Part shown: one piece after another, positions 52,612-61,563 of the stretch
Layout of the letters: the number at the start of each line of letters is the position of its first letter
How positions within the stretch are numbered: the stretch's first letter is position 1
DNA from: Actinomycetota bacterium
Lineage (GTDB): Bacteria > Actinomycetota > Acidimicrobiia > Acidimicrobiales > JAJPHD01
DNA length: 64,000 bases
Direction: 5' to 3'
NCBI GenBank assembly: GCA_021325455.1
Contig: JAJPHD010000004.1
Location: forward strand, 62,001-126,000
Made by a program: the position numbers and the translations under genes
Notes under the pieces: generated by a model
Databases searched by the model: none
Seen by the model: the letters and a program-made list of their open reading frames with translations, nothing else
Told to the model about the DNA's origin: nothing

Positions 52612-53285
52612 GCGCCGTCGTCACCGGGAGGCACCTGGAGGAGAGGACCGCTCCTGGGCTGCACGACTTCCTGGCCCGGGAGGTGCTGTCCCGCTACGCC
52701 CCTGGTGCCCGGGTGGTGGACCTGGGGGCCGGCAGCGGGGCCCTGGCCCGCCGCCTGGCCGACATGGGGGCGGAGGTGACGGCCTGCGACCAGGCCCCCG
52801 TGCGGGCCGGTCCCGGGGTCAGGTTCGTCCCCCTGGACCTGGACCGGCCCGCCTTCTCCGAGGTGGTGGGGCGCAGGGTGTGGGACCTGGTGGTCGCCGT
52901 GGAGGTGATCGAGCACCTGGAGGCGCCTCTGGCCTTCCTGCGGGAGGTGGCCGCCCTGCTCGCCCCCCGAGAGGTGGCCGTCATCACCACGCCCAACCTC
53001 GACTCCCTCCCGGCCCGGGGCCGCTTCGCCCTCAAGGGCTCGCTGCGCCAGTTCGACCGTTGGGGCGACCCCACCCACATATCACCCATCTTCTGGCCCC
53101 TCCTCCAGGAGCGCTACCTGCCCCAGGCCGGGCTCTCGGTGGCCGAGCACCTCTTCTACCCGCCCCTCGGCTTCGTGGTGGGGCGCCCCCTCTACCAACG
53201 GGCCCTCCGACCCTGGGGGAGGCTGCTGGCCGCCGCCGGGCTGGCCGGGGACGTGCACGTGCTGGTGCTGGAGCCCAGGCGGTGA
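52608..53285 (+). CDS. SAM-dependent methyltransferase
   Basis: A 225-residue class-I methyltransferase: the SAM loop VVDLGAGSGALARRLADMG near residue 37, VTACDQ at the acidic second strand, and EVIEHLEAPLAFLREV (motif IV). The C-terminal half includes WGDPTHISPIFW. In glycan clusters such enzymes O-methylate sugars. The ATG overlaps the previous stop. Confidence 0.85.
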   Translation: MSAVVTGRHLEERTAPGLHDFLAREVLSRYAPGARVVDLGAGSGALARRLADMGAEVTACDQAPVRAGPGVRFVPLDLDRPAFSEVVGRRVWDLVVAVEVIEHLEAPLAFLREVAALLAPREVAVITTPNLDSLPARGRFALKGSLRQFDRWGDPTHISPIFWPLLQERYLPQAGLSVAEHLFYPPLGFVVGRPLYQRALRPWGRLLAAAGLAGDVHVLVLEPRR

Positions 53286-54457
53286 GCCGCCCTCCCGGCG
53301 CCGCCCCCGCCCCCGGAGGTGGCCGGGGACGGTCGGTGCTGCTGGTGAGCCCCGGCGCCACCCCCGGGGGGGCGGAGCGGGCCCTGGCCGGCCTGGCCCG
53401 CCGCCTCCCCGAGGCCGGGTTTCGGCCCCTGGTGGTCCTGCTGCAGCGGGGCCCCTTCGAGTCCTGGCTGGCGGAGGCGGGGTGTCCCTTCCGGGTGATG
53501 CCGGCCGGGAGGGGGCGCCAGGTGCACCGGGCCGCAGCCACCGTCCTCCGGCTGGGCCGGCTGGTCCGGGCCAGCGGGGTGGAGGCCGTCATCTCCAACT
53601 TGGGGAAGGGCCACTGCTACGGTGGGCCGGCCGCCCTGGCCGGGGTGCCCACCATCATGTGGCAGCAGGGGATCCCCCTGGCCAACCGGTTCGAGAGGGC
53701 CGCATCCCTGGTCCCGGCAGCGGCCGTGGTGGCCAGCTGCGACCAGGCGGTGGCGGCCCAGCGCCACCTGACCCCGGGCCGCCGGGTGGTGAAGATCCCC
53801 CCGGGGTGCGCCATCGAGGAGATAGAGGCGCGCCGGGGCGGGGGCGGGGCCATCCGCCAGGCCCTCGGCTGGGAGGGGTCCCCGGTGGTGGGCATCGTGG
53901 GCCGCCTCGAACGCTGGAAGAGCCAGGACGTGTTCCTGCGGTCCGCCGCCCAGGTGGCCCAAGAGCGCCCCGACGTGCGCTTCGTGGTGGTGGGGGGGGC
54001 GGTGCTGGGATGGGAGGGGTCGTACCCCGCCGAGCTGGAGGCCCTGGCCCGGGACCTGCCCGGGCTGGCGGGACGGGTCCACTTCGCCGGGCACCAGGAA
54101 GATGTCTATCCCTGGTTCGACGCCCTGGACGTGGTGGTGCACGCCTCCTACGGCGAGCCCTTCGGCCTGGTCCTGGTGGAGGCCATGGCCCTGGGCCGCC
54201 CCCTGGTGGCCACGGCGGCAGGAGGCCCGGTCGAGATCGTCGAAGACGGCGTCTCGGGCCTGCTGGTACCCCCGGGGGGCCCGGGGGCCATGGCGAGAGC
54301 CGTCCTCCGCCTGCTCTCGGATCCCGGCCTGGCGGCCCGGCTGGGCGCCGGGGCCAGGGCCAGGGCCACTCGCTTCAGCGACACGCAGATGGCGGCCAAC
54401 TTCGCCGCCCTGCTCGACGAGGTGGCGGGGAGCCGCCGGCTGGCGGAGGTCGGCTAG
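53282..54457 (+). CDS. GT4 glycosyltransferase
   Basis: A 391-residue GT4 enzyme: VLLVSPGATPGGAERALAGLA in the acceptor half, VGIVGRLERWKSQDVFLRSAA and SYGEPFGLVLVEAMALG with E-x7-E in the donor half. The GTG start overlaps the methyltransferase stop (GTGA). The motif PPGCAIEEIE and the typical length suggest a soluble, membrane-associated enzyme acting on the lipid-linked glycan. Confidence 0.9.
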   Translation: MSRPPGAAPAPGGGRGRSVLLVSPGATPGGAERALAGLARRLPEAGFRPLVVLLQRGPFESWLAEAGCPFRVMPAGRGRQVHRAAATVLRLGRLVRASGVEAVISNLGKGHCYGGPAALAGVPTIMWQQGIPLANRFERAASLVPAAAVVASCDQAVAAQRHLTPGRRVVKIPPGCAIEEIEARRGGGGAIRQALGWEGSPVVGIVGRLERWKSQDVFLRSAAQVAQERPDVRFVVVGGAVLGWEGSYPAELEALARDLPGLAGRVHFAGHQEDVYPWFDALDVVVHASYGEPFGLVLVEAMALGRPLVATAAGGPVEIVEDGVSGLLVPPGGPGAMARAVLRLLSDPGLAARLGAGARARATRFSDTQMAANFAALLDEVAGSRRLAEVG

Positions 54458-54459
54458 GC

Positions 54460-56241
54460 GTGTGCGGGATCGTGGCGGCCTGGGGGAGGGAGGCGGAGCA
54501 CGACGCCCGCTTCCTGCTGGAGGGCGTCCGCCACCGGGGGCCGGACGACTCGGGCTCCCTCGCCATCGGGGCGGTGACCCTGGCCATGGCCCGCCTGGCC
54601 GTACTCGACCCCACCCCGGGGGCGAGCCAGCCCATGAGCGAGGGCGGTGTCCACCTCGTCTACAACGGCGAGGTCTACAACTTCGGCTCCCTCCGCCGCC
54701 ACCTGGAGCAGGCCGGGTGGCGGTTCGCCACCACCGGGGACACCGAGGTGGTGCTGAAGGCCGTGCTGCACTGGGGGCGGTCGGCCTGCCAGCGCCTAGA
54801 GGGGATGTTCGCCCTCGTCGTCCACGACGAGCGGGAGGGGGCGCTGTGGGCGGCCCGGGACCGCCTCGGCATCAAGCCCCTCTACTGGTGCCGCCGCCCC
54901 TCGGGCGGGCTGGCCCTGGCCTCCGAGGCCTCCCCCCTGGCCTCCTGCTACGGGCTCGGCCCCGACCCGGCCGGGGTGGCCGAAGTGCTCGGCTTCGGGT
55001 CCCCCATCGGGACCTCGGCCTACCTCGGGGTCCACGAGGTCGAGCCCGGGACGGTGACGGACTTCGGCCCGGACGGCCCCACCAGGACCCGCCCCTTCCC
55101 GGCCCCGGCCGATCCCGGTGCCTCCCTGGCCCAGGTCTTCCCCTCGGCGGTGGAGCGCCACCTGGTGAGCGACCGGCCCGTGGCCCTGTTCCTGAGCGGG
55201 GGGTTCGACTCGGCGGCCATCGCCTCCTTCGCCCCCTCCTCCTCCCTCACCGCCATCACCCTGGCCTACGCCGGCAACGCCGGGGACGTGGGCCGGGCCC
55301 GGGAGACCGCCACCGCCTGCGGCCTGGAGCACCGGGTGGTGGAGGTGGCGGCGGACGATGTCCCCGGGTGGTCACGGGGCTTCCTCGCCGCCATGGACCA
55401 GCCCACGGTGGACGGGTTCAACACCTACCTGGTGTCAGGGGTGGCGGCCGAGGCCGGCTTCCCGGTCGCCCTGAGCGGCCTGGGCGGAGACGAGGTCCTG
55501 GGCGGCTACGGCTACGCCCGCAGGTGGCGCCAACTGACCCTGGTTGCCCGGGCCTGGCCATTCCTCCCCCCGGGGGCGAGGCACGCCCTCGCCTCCCGGC
55601 TGGCCGCCCGCTACCGGCGCTCGCCCTCGCAGGTGACAGCCATGCTGTCGGCCCGGGACCAGCCCGGGCGCCACGCGGCCTGGCGGTCGGTCTTCGAGCC
55701 CGAGGAGGTGCTCGACCTCACCGGGGTGAGCCTGGACGGGGGAGCGCCCTGGCAGGTGGACCCGGCGGCACCGGCCCGGTCCCAGCTCCGCCAGCTCGAC
55801 CTCCAGGCCTACCTGCGCCCCGTGCTCCTCCGGGACACCGACGTGTTCTCCATGGCCCACGGCATCGAGGTCCGGGTCCCCTTCCTGGACCAGGGAGTGG
55901 TGGGGGCGGCCGCATCGGGGCCGGCCACCAAGGCCTCCCTGGCGAGGGAGTGGGGGGACCCCTATCTCGTGGCCCTGGCCCGCCGGCCCAAGCTGACCTT
56001 CGCCCTCCCCTGGGACCAGTGGATGGCTCCCGTCCTGGCCGAGACGAGGGACCTCCTGGCCGGCCCCGACCCCTGGCGGGGCCTGGTCGACCCGGCCCCG
56101 GCCCGGTCCCTGGCCCTGGGCGGGAGCCCGGGCCGCTCCCCCTTGCGCCAGTGGGCCCTGGTCGTGCTGGCCCGGTGGCTGGAGCGGGGCCCGGAGGGCC
56201 GCCGGCTCCGCCCCTGCCCCGTCCCCGCCCGGGTGCCGTGA
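54460..56241 (+). CDS. asparagine-synthase-like amidotransferase
   Basis: A 593-residue protein starting GTG TGC, so Cys2 is the Ntn nucleophile after Met removal (MCGIVAAWG). The glutaminase half includes RHRGPDDSG and YNGEVYNF. The synthetase half has the ATP PP-loop SGGFDSAA (about 245), and SGLGGDEVLGGYGY. AsnB-like proteins in glycan clusters (as in WbpS/AsnB) amidate sugar uronic acids rather than make asparagine, so it may form a sugar amide; that is an inference. Only two bases separate it from the previous stop. Confidence 0.9.
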   Translation: MCGIVAAWGREAEHDARFLLEGVRHRGPDDSGSLAIGAVTLAMARLAVLDPTPGASQPMSEGGVHLVYNGEVYNFGSLRRHLEQAGWRFATTGDTEVVLKAVLHWGRSACQRLEGMFALVVHDEREGALWAARDRLGIKPLYWCRRPSGGLALASEASPLASCYGLGPDPAGVAEVLGFGSPIGTSAYLGVHEVEPGTVTDFGPDGPTRTRPFPAPADPGASLAQVFPSAVERHLVSDRPVALFLSGGFDSAAIASFAPSSSLTAITLAYAGNAGDVGRARETATACGLEHRVVEVAADDVPGWSRGFLAAMDQPTVDGFNTYLVSGVAAEAGFPVALSGLGGDEVLGGYGYARRWRQLTLVARAWPFLPPGARHALASRLAARYRRSPSQVTAMLSARDQPGRHAAWRSVFEPEEVLDLTGVSLDGGAPWQVDPAAPARSQLRQLDLQAYLRPVLLRDTDVFSMAHGIEVRVPFLDQGVVGAAASGPATKASLAREWGDPYLVALARRPKLTFALPWDQWMAPVLAETRDLLAGPDPWRGLVDPAPARSLALGGSPGRSPLRQWALVVLARWLERGPEGRRLRPCPVPARVP

Positions 56242-58580
56242 GCGCCACGCCTCCCCCCCACCCGCCCCTCCGGGTCGCCATGCTCGGGATGGAGTGGCCC
56301 ACCGTGGCCCCCGGGGGCCTCAACCGCTACCTGGCCGACCTGGGCCAGGCCCTGGAGGGCCGGGGCGTCGCCGTGGAGAAGGTGGTGGCGGGGCTCGCCC
56401 CCCCCGGTGTGACCGGGGCGGGCACCCTCCGCCAGCCCCTCCCCGCGCGAGCTCTGCGCTACTGGGTGGCGGCCCGGCCCCACCTCTCCCGGGCCGACCT
56501 GGTCGATGCCCACTTCGCCCCCTACGCCCTCCTCTCCGTGGCCCTGCCCGGGAGGCCGAGGTGTCCTCTGGTCGTGCACTTCCAGGGGCCCTGGGCCGAG
56601 GAGAGCGCCGTGGAGGGCCAGGCCCGGTGGGCCGTGGCCCTGAAGGCCAGGGTGGAGAGAGCCGTCTACCGCCGGGCCGACCTGGTGGTCACCCTGTCGG
56701 GGGCCTTCCGGCGCATCGCCGTGGAGCGCTACGGCGTCTCCCCCTGGGCCACCCGGGTCATGCCGCCGGGGGTGGACCTGGAGGCCTTCTCGCCCGGCGA
56801 CCGCCTCCGGGCCCGGGAGGCCCTGGGGCTCGGGCCCCGCCAGCACGTGGTGGTGAGCGTGCGGCGCTTGGCCCCCCGCATGGGACTGGACGACCTCCTG
56901 GAGGCTTGGGCCAAGGCCGTCCCCGAGCTGGACGACCCCGTCCTGCTGGTGGTTGGCGAGGGACCGCTCCGGGCCGAGCTGGAGGCCCGGGCCCGCATCT
57001 TGTCGGTGACCAACCGGGTCCGCTTCCTCGGGCGGGTGGCGGACGCCACCCTGGTGAACTGCTTCCGGGCTGCCGACCTGTCCGTGGTGCCCTCCCGGGC
57101 CCTGGAGGGCTACGGCCTGGTGGTGCTGGAGTCCCTGGCTTGCGGCACACCGGTGATCGCCACCGACACGGGCGGCTTGCCCGAGGCCCTGGCCGGGCTC
57201 CCGGGTCACCTCACGGTGCCTGCCCGAGACCCGGGGGCCCTGGCCCAGGCCCTGCTGGATGCCCTGAGGGACCCCTCCGGGCGGGCCGACCCGGGCGCCT
57301 GCCGGCGCCAGGCCGAGGCCCATTCTTGGGACGGGGTGGCCGGGGCCCACCTGGACGCCTACCGCCGCGTCCTCCAGGGAGGGGAGCGCAAGCTGCGGGT
57401 CGTCTACCTGGACCACTGCGCCCGGCCCTCCGGCGGGGAGCTGGCCCTGGCCCGGCTCCTGCCCGCCCTGGAGGGGGTGGAGCCCCACGTAGTCCTGGCC
57501 GAGGAGGGCCCCCTGGTGGGGATCCTCCACCAGGCGGGGGTGTCGGTGGAGGTGCTCCCCATGGCGGAGGGGGCCCGGCGCCTCAGCCGGGACCGGGTCC
57601 GGCCCGGCAGGGTGGGAGGGGCGGCCGTGGGGGCCGCCTCGGCCTACGTCCTGCGCCTGGCCCGGCGTCTGCGGACGCTCCGGCCCGACCTGGTCCACAC
57701 CAACTCGCTCAAGGCCGCCGTCTACGGCGCCCTGGCCGCCCGCCTGGCGGGCGTGCCGGTGGTGTGGCACATCCGGGACCGGGTGGCGCCTGACTACCTG
57801 CCCGCCCCGGCGGTGGCCGCCCTGCGGGGCCTGGCCCGGGTCCTGCCCAGCCATGTCATAGCCAACTCGCAGGCCACCCTGGCCTGCCTGCCGGTGGCCG
57901 AGGGCCGGGCCTCGGTGGTGCCCAGCCCCGTGGAGCTGCCCCGGGAGGCTCCCATCGCGGGCGAGGCTCTCATGCCCCGGGCCGGGGGACCGCTCACCGT
58001 GGGCATGGTGGGCCGGCTGGCGCCCTGGAAGGGCCAGGACCTCTTCCTGCGGGCCTTTGCCACCGCCTTCCCCGACGGCCCCGAGCGGGCGGTCCTGGTC
58101 GGGGAGGCCCTCTTCGGGGAGGACGACTACGCCGGGGAGCTGAGGAGCCTGAGCGCCCGGCTCGGCCTGGAGGGCCGGGTGGACTGGCGGGGCTTCCGGG
58201 CCGATGTGGGGGCCGAGCTGCGGGGCCTGGACGTGCTGGTCCACGCCTCGGTGGTACCCGAGCCCTTCGGCCAGGTGGTGGTGGAGGGGATGGCCGCCGG
58301 CCTGCCCGTGGTGGCGGCCGGGGCCGGCGGCCCCGCCGAGACCGTCACCGACGGGGTGGACGGCCTGCTCTACCCTCCCGGGGACGTGGGTGCCCTGGCC
58401 GAGAGGCTCCGGCTCCTGGCCAGTGACCCGGACCTCCGGGCCCGGCTGGGGCGGGCCGGCGCCCGCCGGGCCCAAGCCTTCTCGGCCGAGGCCCTGGCCC
58501 CGCTGGTGCTCCACGCCTACCAGCAGGTGTGCCCCTCGCTCCTGGGCCGGGGAGCCGATCACGGCGGGAGCCAGCCGTGA
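56238..58580 (+). CDS. double GT4 glycosyltransferase fusion
   Basis: A 780-residue protein with two GT4 units. Unit one (about 1-385): VAMLGMEWPTVAPGGLNRYLA, VVSVRRLAPRMGLDDLLEA, GYGLVVLESLACG. Unit two (about 390-780): RVVYLDHCARPSGGELALA, VGMVGRLAPWKGQDLFLRAF, VPEPFGQVVVEGMAAG. Each has the donor-site E-x7-E. This is the second such fusion in the operon and not a simple copy of the first. The GTG start overlaps the upstream stop (GTGA). Confidence 0.9.
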   Translation: MSATPPPHPPLRVAMLGMEWPTVAPGGLNRYLADLGQALEGRGVAVEKVVAGLAPPGVTGAGTLRQPLPARALRYWVAARPHLSRADLVDAHFAPYALLSVALPGRPRCPLVVHFQGPWAEESAVEGQARWAVALKARVERAVYRRADLVVTLSGAFRRIAVERYGVSPWATRVMPPGVDLEAFSPGDRLRAREALGLGPRQHVVVSVRRLAPRMGLDDLLEAWAKAVPELDDPVLLVVGEGPLRAELEARARILSVTNRVRFLGRVADATLVNCFRAADLSVVPSRALEGYGLVVLESLACGTPVIATDTGGLPEALAGLPGHLTVPARDPGALAQALLDALRDPSGRADPGACRRQAEAHSWDGVAGAHLDAYRRVLQGGERKLRVVYLDHCARPSGGELALARLLPALEGVEPHVVLAEEGPLVGILHQAGVSVEVLPMAEGARRLSRDRVRPGRVGGAAVGAASAYVLRLARRLRTLRPDLVHTNSLKAAVYGALAARLAGVPVVWHIRDRVAPDYLPAPAVAALRGLARVLPSHVIANSQATLACLPVAEGRASVVPSPVELPREAPIAGEALMPRAGGPLTVGMVGRLAPWKGQDLFLRAFATAFPDGPERAVLVGEALFGEDDYAGELRSLSARLGLEGRVDWRGFRADVGAELRGLDVLVHASVVPEPFGQVVVEGMAAGLPVVAAGAGGPAETVTDGVDGLLYPPGDVGALAERLRLLASDPDLRARLGRAGARRAQAFSAEALAPLVLHAYQQVCPSLLGRGADHGGSQP

Positions 58581-58804
58581 GCGAGGGAGGGGAGAGGCCG
58601 CCGTTGGTGAGCGTCATCGTTCCCACCTACGACCGTCCCGCCTACCTGGAGGAGGCAGAGGCCAAGAGGACCCTGGCCCGGGCCTTCCGCCACCGTCCAA
58701 GCCCCCGCACGCTGGCGGCCTGGTCGGCCGCCTGGCTGCCGGGGACGATCAGGGCCAGGATCCCGGCCACTCGAGCTCCCCGCCTCCAGCGCTCCGCCAG
58801 CTGA
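58577..58804 (+). pseudogene. GT2 glycosyltransferase remnant (internal deletion)
   Basis: The GTG overlaps the previous stop and begins VSVIVPTYDRPAYLEEA, the unmistakable first strand of a GT2 enzyme. Instead of the GT-A core it jumps to RTLARAFRHRPSPRTLAAWSAAWLP, which resembles a glycosyltransferase C-terminal helix. The frame is kept. So about 200 or more residues seem deleted in frame, with the junction near 58650-58665. The 75-residue product cannot be a glycosyltransferase. Its end overlaps the convergent polymerase gene by 56 nt. Confidence 0.7.
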
Positions 58805-60254
58805 TCCAGGAGCGGTCCACCCACCCCAGGGCCAGCCAGGGGAGCCAGGCCACGGCGTACTGGCCGCCGTTCAGCCACTGGAGCAGGGTGGCCACCAGCA
58901 GGCCCAGCACGGCCAGGGCCACGAAGTCCCGCCGGGCCGCCGCCAGGCGGTAGGCCCGGGCCATCCCCACCAGCACCACCACCAGATAGGCGGCCAGGCC
59001 GGCCACCCCCCAGGCCACGGCGGCGTTGGAGGGGTCGACCTCGGTGGTCTGGGCCGTGCCCCCGAACTTGGAGGCGGCCAGGGTGATGGACCCCGTCCCG
59101 TGTCCGACGGGGTTGGTGAACCCCGACCGCAGGCCCTGGCCCAGCTCCTGGAGATGGATGCGCAGGGTGGAGCTCTGGGGGTTGAGCGGCTGGCTGAGCC
59201 CGCTCACCTGGTGGTTGAGAAGGGCGGCGGTGCTACCGGTCCCCTGGACCTGGTGGGGGCCGAGGTGGGAGAGGACCACCACCAGCACAGCCACGGCAGC
59301 CACGCCGGCCAGGGCGGCCGGCACCAGGCCCAGGCGGGCCCGGGCGGCCACCATGACCCCGAGGGCCACCACGCTGAGCACGACGATGCCCCGGGAGGAG
59401 TCGAGGACGATGGCCGTCCCCAGCAGGGCGATGGCGCCCAGCGCCAGAGGAAGCAGGGCCTTCCGGCGCCCCAGGGCGAACCAGGCCACCAGCCCCACCC
59501 CGAGGAAGGAGGCGTACTCGGCCGATGAGGAGAAGCTGGAGAAGGCCCGGATGACGCCCCCCACGTTGAGGGCGGCGTAGGTGCCGTTGCTGGTCACGGC
59601 CTGGATCCAGCGCTGGTCCCAGGGGGGGAAGCCGGCCAGGGTCTGCACCAGGCCGTAGATGGAGGCCGCCACGGCCAGGATGGCCAGGAGAACGAGGAGG
59701 TGGCGCATGGTGCGGTCGTCCACGAGGCTGCGCCCCACCCAGAAGGCGAGGACGGGGACCAGGACGAGGAGCAGGCCCCCGATGCCCACCGAGATCCCCC
59801 CCTGGAGGGGGTTGACCGCCTCGACCAGGGCCAGGAGGCAGATGACCAGCACGGCGTTGGCCAGCCTGGTGCGCCGCCGCCCCGCTCCCCGGGACAGAGC
59901 CACCCCCACCAGGAGCACCATGACCAGGGCCTCGACCAGGAGGAGCGGGTCACCCAGCAGGGCGTGGCTCCCCAGCCCGTAGAGGAGGCGGCGGAGCAGG
60001 CCCACCCCGGCCAGCCAGATGGCCAGGCCGAGGACCAGGTGGCGAGGGGCCCGCAGGGCCAGGGCCAGGACGGGGACGGCGATGGCGACCAGGAGGACAA
60101 CCTGGGTGAGGGGCCCGAAGCTGAGGGCCACGCCGGCCAGGAGAGCCCCTCCCCCGAGGAGCAGGACCAGCCCCACGGCCCGGTTCCCGGGCACCGGCAA
60201 CCCTTTCGGGGGGTGCACGGCAGCGGCGCGCCGAGGCTCTCTCAGGGCCAGCAT
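58749..60254 (-). CDS. O-antigen ligase/polymerase-like membrane protein
   Basis: A 501-residue membrane protein with about 12 helices. A large extracellular loop (about 325-400) carries the kind of residues seen in Wzy/WaaL proteins (STLRIHLQELGQGLRSGF, NPVGHGTGSITL). The O-antigen ligase family joins or polymerises lipid-linked glycan repeats outside the membrane. It lies on the strand opposite the operon, directly beyond its end. In Gram-positive bacteria such proteins polymerise exopolysaccharide. Confidence 0.87.
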   Translation of the reverse strand: MLALREPRRAAAVHPPKGLPVPGNRAVGLVLLLGGGALLAGVALSFGPLTQVVLLVAIAVPVLALALRAPRHLVLGLAIWLAGVGLLRRLLYGLGSHALLGDPLLLVEALVMVLLVGVALSRGAGRRRTRLANAVLVICLLALVEAVNPLQGGISVGIGGLLLVLVPVLAFWVGRSLVDDRTMRHLLVLLAILAVAASIYGLVQTLAGFPPWDQRWIQAVTSNGTYAALNVGGVIRAFSSFSSSAEYASFLGVGLVAWFALGRRKALLPLALGAIALLGTAIVLDSSRGIVVLSVVALGVMVAARARLGLVPAALAGVAAVAVLVVVLSHLGPHQVQGTGSTAALLNHQVSGLSQPLNPQSSTLRIHLQELGQGLRSGFTNPVGHGTGSITLAASKFGGTAQTTEVDPSNAAVAWGVAGLAAYLVVVLVGMARAYRLAAARRDFVALAVLGLLVATLLQWLNGGQYAVAWLPWLALGWVDRSWISWRSAGGGELEWPGSWP

Positions 60255-60639
60255 CAGATCGGGACCCCGCAGCAGGCCCGCCCCTTACGGCCGGACCACT
60301 GGGGAGGGTGGTCGGAGGCCGGCAGGGCACGGGTCACGGCCATGACCGTGGGCCTTGACCTTGATGCCGGAGGCTGAGGTAGCCGGTCGTCGGCACCGGG
60401 TTACCACCACGTCCTGGCCACCTGCGATGGAGCCGGGGCATGTCCGTCACCGAGCGGTTCCGGAAACCCAACCAGGCTCTGCCCAGGATCAAGGGCCTCA
60501 TCGCCCACCCAACCGCTCCCACGGTAGGAGCCTATCCTATGTCCGATACAGGAGGTAGCCGGACCAGCACAGATAGGGGCCCCGTAACCCGAAGTGGGGT
60601 AGGCTCGATCCTCGTGAGGCGGCCCGGGGGTGGGAGACC
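60255..60639. other. divergent intergenic region
   Basis: This 385-nt gap lies between the polymerase and the GT2 gene. It is less GC-rich than most of the window. It carries GACCAGCACAGATAG at 60562-60576, the same 15 bases as in the operator before the wall-protein gene, and a TAGGCT hexamer (60600-60605) 35 nt before the GT2 start. Short frames in it have weak codon bias and are not called. Confidence 0.45.
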
Positions 60640-61563
60640 GTGGCAATAGGGGAGCGGCCGCGGGCAACCGAGCCGCTGGGGGGCGCTGGCTCCCCCTTCC
60701 TGTTGAGCGTGGCTCTCGTCACCCGGAACCGGCCCGCCAGCCTGGAGCGGACCCTTTCCTCCCTGCGCGCCCAGAGCGTTCAGCCCGGCGAGGTGCTGGT
60801 CTCGGACGACTCCGACCCGTCCATGGCTCGGGAGGTGGAGGCCCTCTGCGAACGGTACGGGTGCCGGTATGTCCGCGGGCCCCGCCGGGGCCTGTACGCC
60901 AACCGCAACCACGCTGCCCTCCGGTGCGCGGGAACCCACATCCGGACCATGGACGACGATCACGAGTTCCCCGCTGGGCACATGGAGGCCTGCGCCCGGG
61001 CGGTAAGAGGTGCTCCCGGCGCCGTGTGGATCATCGGCGAGCGCATGCCGGGCGACCCTCCAGGGCGGGAATGGGTGTGCCCGCCCCAACTGCACCCTCG
61101 GGGCTTTTCCACCACTCCCCGGCCCGGTGAGCGCATCTGGGCCATAGCTGATGGAGCCGCCATATACCCGAGGGAGATCTTCGACCGGGGTCAGCGCTTC
61201 TACGAGGGCTTCGTGTTCGGGGCCAGCTATCTCGAGTGGGGGAGCCGGCTGTGGCATCTCGGCTACGAGATTCGCCACCTCTCCGAGACCTATGTCATCC
61301 ACCACGCCGTTCCCGGGGGCCGCTCGTACGAGGACCCCCTCAACGACGCCGCGGCCAGGCTCTTCGCCGGGCTGTGCCACTCTTTCATCTACCAGCGGAC
61401 CTGGCGCAACATGACCCTGACCCTGGGGGAGATGGCCCTGACCGTCCTGAGGAGCCCCCGTACGGGCTGGCGAGCGGACCTGGCTGCCGTCAGGGCCTTT
61501 GCCAGGCGCCGGGCCGGCGGGGCAGAGGAAGAAGGGGCGGATCTCGTCCGTGCCGGCACCTGA
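60640..61563 (+). CDS. GT2 glycosyltransferase
   Basis: A 307-residue GT-A enzyme: LSVALVTRNRPASLERTLSS at the nucleotide strand, VLVSDDSDP, and the metal-binding MDDDHEF (DxD). A later RTWRNMTLTL helix and basic tail may contact the membrane. Codon use is a little less GC-biased than in the earlier operon, with more A/T-ending codons. The GTG start is behind GGGAGACC. It overlaps the FkbM gene. Confidence 0.88.
   Translation: MAIGERPRATEPLGGAGSPFLLSVALVTRNRPASLERTLSSLRAQSVQPGEVLVSDDSDPSMAREVEALCERYGCRYVRGPRRGLYANRNHAALRCAGTHIRTMDDDHEFPAGHMEACARAVRGAPGAVWIIGERMPGDPPGREWVCPPQLHPRGFSTTPRPGERIWAIADGAAIYPREIFDRGQRFYEGFVFGASYLEWGSRLWHLGYEIRHLSETYVIHHAVPGGRSYEDPLNDAAARLFAGLCHSFIYQRTWRNMTLTLGEMALTVLRSPRTGWRADLAAVRAFARRRAGGAEEEGADLVRAGT

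Noticed and set aside
52880-53281. N-terminal extension of the GT4 at 53282
   Set aside because: The extension lies in the wrong frame over the methyltransferase gene and is low-complexity; the GTG overlapping the stop is better supported.
55962-58562. 866-residue open frame on the minus strand
   Set aside because: It is opposite a well-supported double-GT4 gene, has His/Pro/Gln-biased composition and no recognisable motif; such mirrors are common in very GC-rich DNA.
60355-60649. short plus-strand ORFs of 67 and 69 codons
   Set aside because: They lack a ribosome binding site, have mixed codon bias and read as Pro/Arg/His-rich; they are more likely chance frames in a promoter region.
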